Below, piece by piece: positions 15,296 through 17,566 of a DNA stretch of 17,566 nt. Within the stretch, counting starts at the first letter, position 1. The number at the start of each line of letters is the position of its first letter. The stretch is taken from contig CAURGH010000030.1 of the NCBI GenBank assembly GCA_963524305.1, positions 1 to 17,566 on the forward strand, given 5' to 3'. The notes beneath the pieces were generated by a model. That model was not told the origin of the DNA, ran no database searches, and saw nothing but the letters and a program-made list of their open reading frames with translations. Origin of the DNA: JABCPH02 sp963524305 (GTDB lineage: Bacteria; Fusobacteriota; Fusobacteriia; Fusobacteriales; Leptotrichiaceae). The translations under genes were made by a program, and so were the position numbers.

Positions 15296-15796
15296 TCAAA
15301 TACTCAAAATTATAACCTCATTTTTACCCAAATACTTACTTTTTATAGCCAAAATATCACCAATCTTCTCGAAATTTATCTCTTCATATTCACCAATCAA
15401 AGATCTATTACCAAAATTAGGAAACTTACTCACCTCAGAAATATACAATTTCTTATTAACAATCTCCAACTTATAAAATATTCTATTCCTCCTATAAATT
15501 ATTTGATTACCTCTAACAAATAAATTCGTCTTCTCACCACTATAATCAAATTTCTCTAAATCTCTATCCTCTAACTCCACCTTCACTTTCTCCAACGCAA
15601 AATAAATATTCTCATCTACTTTCTGACTATCCTTTTTCACATTCTCAATTATCGCAACTCTCTTTAAAAATACTGCAATAATCGACACTAAAATAGAAAA
15701 TATTAACATACTAATCAAAACTTCCACCAACAAATATCCTTTTTGTTTTATCATGTTTTCTATATTTCTATTCTCCCCCATCCCCTTACGACTCAC
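15296..15796 (-). CDS. GspJ-like minor pseudopilin
   Basis: This 166-residue prepilin-like protein has a type IV leader ending KQKG, cleaved before YLLVEVLISMLIFSILVSII. Glu5 of the mature form is kept, but residue 1 is Tyr instead of Phe or Met. The remainder is a small beta-rich periplasmic head (GNQIIYRRNRIFYKLEIV, then KLYISEV), which resembles GspJ/PilW-type minor pseudopilins. The start is unclear. GTG 15796 has AAGGGG 9 bases upstream and gives a 20-residue leader; ATG 15781 or 15754 would give shorter leaders but have poor sites. It lies between the GspI-like and GspK-like genes, which is the usual gspI-J-K order. Confidence 0.78.
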   Translation of the reverse strand: MSRKGMGENRNIENMIKQKGYLLVEVLISMLIFSILVSIIAVFLKRVAIIENVKKDSQKVDENIYFALEKVKVELEDRDLEKFDYSGEKTNLFVRGNQIIYRRNRIFYKLEIVNKKLYISEVSKFPNFGNRSLIGEYEEINFEKIGDILAIKSKYLGKNEVIILSI

Positions 15797-15867
15797 TCTA
15801 CTTTTCCCCTTTTTATACCCATTTTCTTCAACTCCCTATCTCACAATCTCTCACTCATTCATCTACA

Positions 15868-16290
15868 TTACAAAATTTTTGGAAAATAATACCTCTTTAT
15901 CCCATCAACTTCAATCTCAAAAATATATTCCTTCTCATTATTTTCATTAACATAATAATATTCCGTCGAAGATATCTTAACTTTTTTATTCTTCTCAAAC
16001 AAATCATTCCCCAAAATTCTATATTTATCATCAATCGTAAATCTACTATAAAATTCTTTCATCCCTTTAATATCATATTTCCCTTGAAAATTAAATATCC
16101 TCAAATAATCAATGTTTTTCAATAATTCCAACATATTTTCACTTTGTAAATTACTATTTTTTTCATTATCTGATTTCACATTTATCCTAAATGTCTTCAA
16201 AAAAATATTTGCTATTGGAAACAAAACACTCACAATAAAAAACATCGAAATCAAACTCTCCACAAGCATTTCTCCACTATTCTTTCCCAA
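15868..16290 (-). CDS. GspI-like minor pseudopilin
   Basis: This 140-residue prepilin-like protein has a very short leader, MGKNSG, followed by EMLVESLISMFFIVSVLFPI. Cleavage after Gly6 would leave Glu at position 1 and the conserved Glu at position 5. The head domain (YYYVNENNEKEYIFEIEVDG) fits GspI/PilV-type minor pseudopilins, which form the tip complex with GspJ and GspK. The start must be TTG 16290. It has a GGGAGG site 4 bases upstream, and the next in-frame ATG (residue 8) would remove the leader and cleavage site. A TTG start would lower expression, as suits a minor tip subunit. It starts 31 bases after the peptidase gene. Confidence 0.78.
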   Translation of the reverse strand: MGKNSGEMLVESLISMFFIVSVLFPIANIFLKTFRINVKSDNEKNSNLQSENMLELLKNIDYLRIFNFQGKYDIKGMKEFYSRFTIDDKYRILGNDLFEKNKKVKISSTEYYYVNENNEKEYIFEIEVDGIKRYYFPKIL

Positions 16291-16321
16291 ATTTCCTCCC
16301 TCTCAATAATAATTAGTCTAT

Positions 16322-16771
16322 TCAAATATTTTCAAATAATAAATAATTCAAAATAATATACGGAGCAAACGGTACATACTCTCCTCTTTTCCCTCTTATC
16401 TTCCAATAAATTAACACCAAAATTACAATAATCGCCGACAAAAAATATAAATTCTGATAAAATAGTAATACCTGTCTAAAATCTCTATACCTCAACAACC
16501 CACCTATAACAATCATTAATTTAACATCTCCAAACCCAATCAATTCCCTTTTGAAGTAGTCCTCAACTATATATAAAACCAATAGTGGCATCGAAAAAGC
16601 ACACCATCCCAAATATACCTTTTCAAAATTATTACCCTCAACACCAAGTAAAATTCCAATAACTAATAAGATTATTAAATCTCTATCCTTAATAATTTTC
16701 TCTCTAAAATCTATAAAACATATCCTTACTAAAACAACATATTTTATCAATCCTAAACAAAACCCTAACAT
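16322..16771 (-). CDS. minimal prepilin peptidase (A24 family)
   Basis: This integral membrane aspartic protease cuts the leaders of type IV prepilins. The 149-residue product has about six hydrophobic segments and both catalytic aspartates: D21 in FIDFREKIIKD and D82 in the GFGDVKLM motif (79-86). The conserved VPFAPYI segment lies near the end (133-139). It corresponds only to the catalytic domain. The N-terminal cytoplasmic domain of classical PilD/GspO (about 250-290 residues, with paired CxxC motifs and linked to N-methylation) is absent, as in CpaA/TadV-type enzymes. Its ATG immediately follows the stop of the major pseudopilin gene (TAGATG), which indicates translational coupling. Its substrates are presumably the four pseudopilins of this cluster. 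Confidence 0.9.
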   Translation of the reverse strand: MLGFCLGLIKYVVLVRICFIDFREKIIKDRDLIILLVIGILLGVEGNNFEKVYLGWCAFSMPLLVLYIVEDYFKRELIGFGDVKLMIVIGGLLRYRDFRQVLLFYQNLYFLSAIIVILVLIYWKIRGKRGEYVPFAPYIILNYLLFENI

Positions 16772-17173
16772 CTATTTTCTTATCTCTTCTCCAGGAAAAG
16801 CCTTACTGCTACTATTAATTTTCGCATAAACCTCCCCTTTATCATAAATAACAACTCCTTCAATATTTCCTATTTTAAAATTACCATTATTTTGTAGTCC
16901 AATACCTAATCTATTCAAATTATTATATTCTTTCAAAACATCTTGCAGATTTTTAGGTAAATCCCCACCATTATCAACACTCCAAGAAGTCGAACTATTA
17001 TTCAAATCTGCAATTGCACCAACAACCTTACTTCTATTAGCCTTATTCAAATATTTCCCAACCTGTGGTATTGCAATCGCCGAGATTATAGTAATAATCG
17101 CAACTACTAAAATAACCTCAATCAAAGTAAATCCCTTTTCCTTTCTTTCAATTCCCTTTTTCAAAAAACCCAT
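16772..17173 (-). CDS. gspG: major pseudopilin, GspG/PilA-like
   Basis: The 133-residue prepilin has a basic leader (14 residues, ending RKEKG) and a textbook N-terminus, FTLIEVILVVAIITIISAIAIP. Phe is at mature position 1 and Glu at position 5, so cleavage after Gly14 leaves 119 residues. The mature head is short (about 85 residues past the helix), with a segment QVGKYLNKANRSKVVGAIADL continuing the helix and a few beta strands. No cysteines are present for a disulfide loop. It is the first gene of the cluster, behind a near-consensus promoter and an AGGTGA site 6 bases before the ATG, which suits the most abundant subunit. Pilin versus pseudopilin cannot be settled from sequence alone, but the gspI-J-K-L-M-D-F company favours a GspG role. 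Confidence 0.9.
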   Translation of the reverse strand: MGFLKKGIERKEKGFTLIEVILVVAIITIISAIAIPQVGKYLNKANRSKVVGAIADLNNSSTSWSVDNGGDLPKNLQDVLKEYNNLNRLGIGLQNNGNFKIGNIEGVVIYDKGEVYAKINSSSKAFPGEEIRK

Positions 17174-17207
17174 ACCCTTTCACCTCTTTTTTAATTTATT
17201 TTTAATA

Positions 17208-17236
17208 TTTATACTACATTTTTTTATAAATGTCAA
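17208..17236 (-). promoter_or_regulatory. promoter of the secretion cluster
   Basis: On the minus strand a perfect TTGACA (17231-17236) and TATAAA (17208-17213) are separated by 17 bases. The start point would be near 17200, giving a leader of about 27 bases to the gspG ATG, with the AGGTGA site at 17180-17185. This is the best promoter in the window. Confidence 0.8.
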
Positions 17237-17430
17237 ATATTTTTTTAATTTTTATATATATTGAAAATAAAAAAATAATTTTTTCCCCAGTAATAATCAT
17301 GCTTTTAATCATTTTCTATAATTAAAAAAATTTTATACACTAATACTACTTTAATCTATAACACTATACCACTTTAATAATAGACAGTAATATAAATCTT
17401 TATCAAAAATAAATTTTTTCTCTATAAACA
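17237..17430. other. gene-free AT-rich spacer
   Basis: The gap between gspG and the tRNA gene spans 17174-17513. Apart from the gspG promoter and the tRNA terminator it holds only AT-rich DNA. I see no ORF with a ribosome-binding site, no riboswitch-like conserved block and no repeat beyond two short ACTTTAAT copies (17350-17400). Confidence 0.5.
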
Positions 17431-17457
17431 AAAAAAAGAAGATATTACATCTTCTTT
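17431..17457 (-). terminator. terminator of the tRNA transcript
   Basis: AAAGAAGAT (17435-17443) and ATCTTCTTT (17449-17457) form a perfect 9-bp stem with a 5-base loop. On the minus strand a run of T follows (17431-17437). It lies about 57 bases past the tRNA 3' end and shields the secretion-cluster promoter from read-through. Confidence 0.85.
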
Positions 17458-17513
17458 ATTATTATATTCATATTAACTATTTTTATTCATTAATTTAAAT
17501 TCCAAATTTTAAA

Positions 17514-17566
17514 TGGTACGGCCTAGGGGGATCGAACCCCTGTTGCCAGGATGAAAACCTGGAGTC
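17514..17566 (-). tRNA. tRNA-Glu (UUC), 3' part, cut by the window edge
   Basis: On the minus strand this gives the end of the D stem (GAC), the anticodon arm CCAGG-TTTTCAT-CCTGG, the variable loop CAAC, the T arm AGGGG-TTCGATC-CCCCT, the acceptor strand AGGCCGT, discriminator A and an encoded CCA (17514-17516). The 7-base loop places TTC at positions 34-36, so the anticodon is UUC and the tRNA reads glutamate codons GAA/GAG. The 4-base variable loop and AGGGG T stem also resemble bacterial tRNA-Glu. The first ~23 bases lie outside the window, so the acceptor pairing cannot be checked. It may be the last gene of a tRNA cluster. Confidence 0.88.

Noticed and set aside
17514..17566. tRNA-Sec (anticodon UCA)
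   Set aside because: A 5-bp anticodon stem with a 7-base loop places TTC, not TCA, at positions 34-36. The variable loop is only 4 bases, not the long arm of tRNA-Sec.
1..17566. CRISPR array, prophage, toxin-antitoxin or restriction system
   Set aside because: No regularly spaced repeats, phage structural genes or recognisable nuclease/antitoxin pairs were seen on either strand.

Overview
The window is very AT-rich (short samples gave about 28% G+C in ordinary genes). It looks like a Fusobacteriota chromosome, most likely from a Leptotrichia-type (Leptotrichiaceae) organism. The signs are the extreme AT content, a Gram-negative-type heptose kinase and secretin, strong Shine-Dalgarno sites with short spacers, and a pseudopilin secretion cluster in place of a classical type IV pilus operon. 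The genus is an inference from style and gene families, not from a database match.

Left part, 1-3716: a DUF4240 protein, the GTPase Era and the zinc-ribbon protein YjdM/PhnA lie on the minus strand. The sodium/glutamate symporter GltS is divergent on the plus strand, with a clear sigma-70-type promoter and a hairpin terminator.

Middle, 3717-5297: a rearranged strip. Two directly oriented copies of one ISL3-type terminal repeat (3717 and 5083) bracket a broken fragment of the magnesium transporter MgtE and an unrecognised 274-aa gene with somewhat higher G+C. The second copy belongs to a complete 215-bp deletion derivative (5083-5297). It has terminal inverted repeats at both ends and only the last ~41 codons of an ISL3 transposase between them.

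Right part, 5298-17173: a long minus-strand series. Reading from its promoter at 17208-17236, it encodes a type II secretion/type IV pilus-like machine: major pseudopilin (GspG-like), a minimal prepilin peptidase, three minor pseudopilins (GspI-, GspJ- and GspK-like), a GspL-like (PilM+PilN-like) assembly protein, a GspM/PilO-like protein and a short secretin (GspD). Two sugar kinases follow (heptose-7-phosphate kinase RfaE1/HldA and a ROK fructokinase), then the platform protein GspF. Last come an O-methyltransferase (TrmR-like) and an EEP-family nuclease/phosphatase, ending at a hairpin terminator. A secreted GHL10/DUF187-type glycoside hydrolase with its own promoter lies downstream. No assembly ATPase (GspE/PilB), GspC or GspH was found, so the machine as seen is incomplete and would need an ATPase encoded elsewhere.

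The right edge holds the 3' part of a tRNA-Glu gene (anticodon UUC) and its terminator. The most interesting item is the compact, ATPase-less secretion cluster. It has a peptidase reduced to its catalytic domain, several non-ATG starts in its minor components and sugar kinases embedded between secretin and platform genes.
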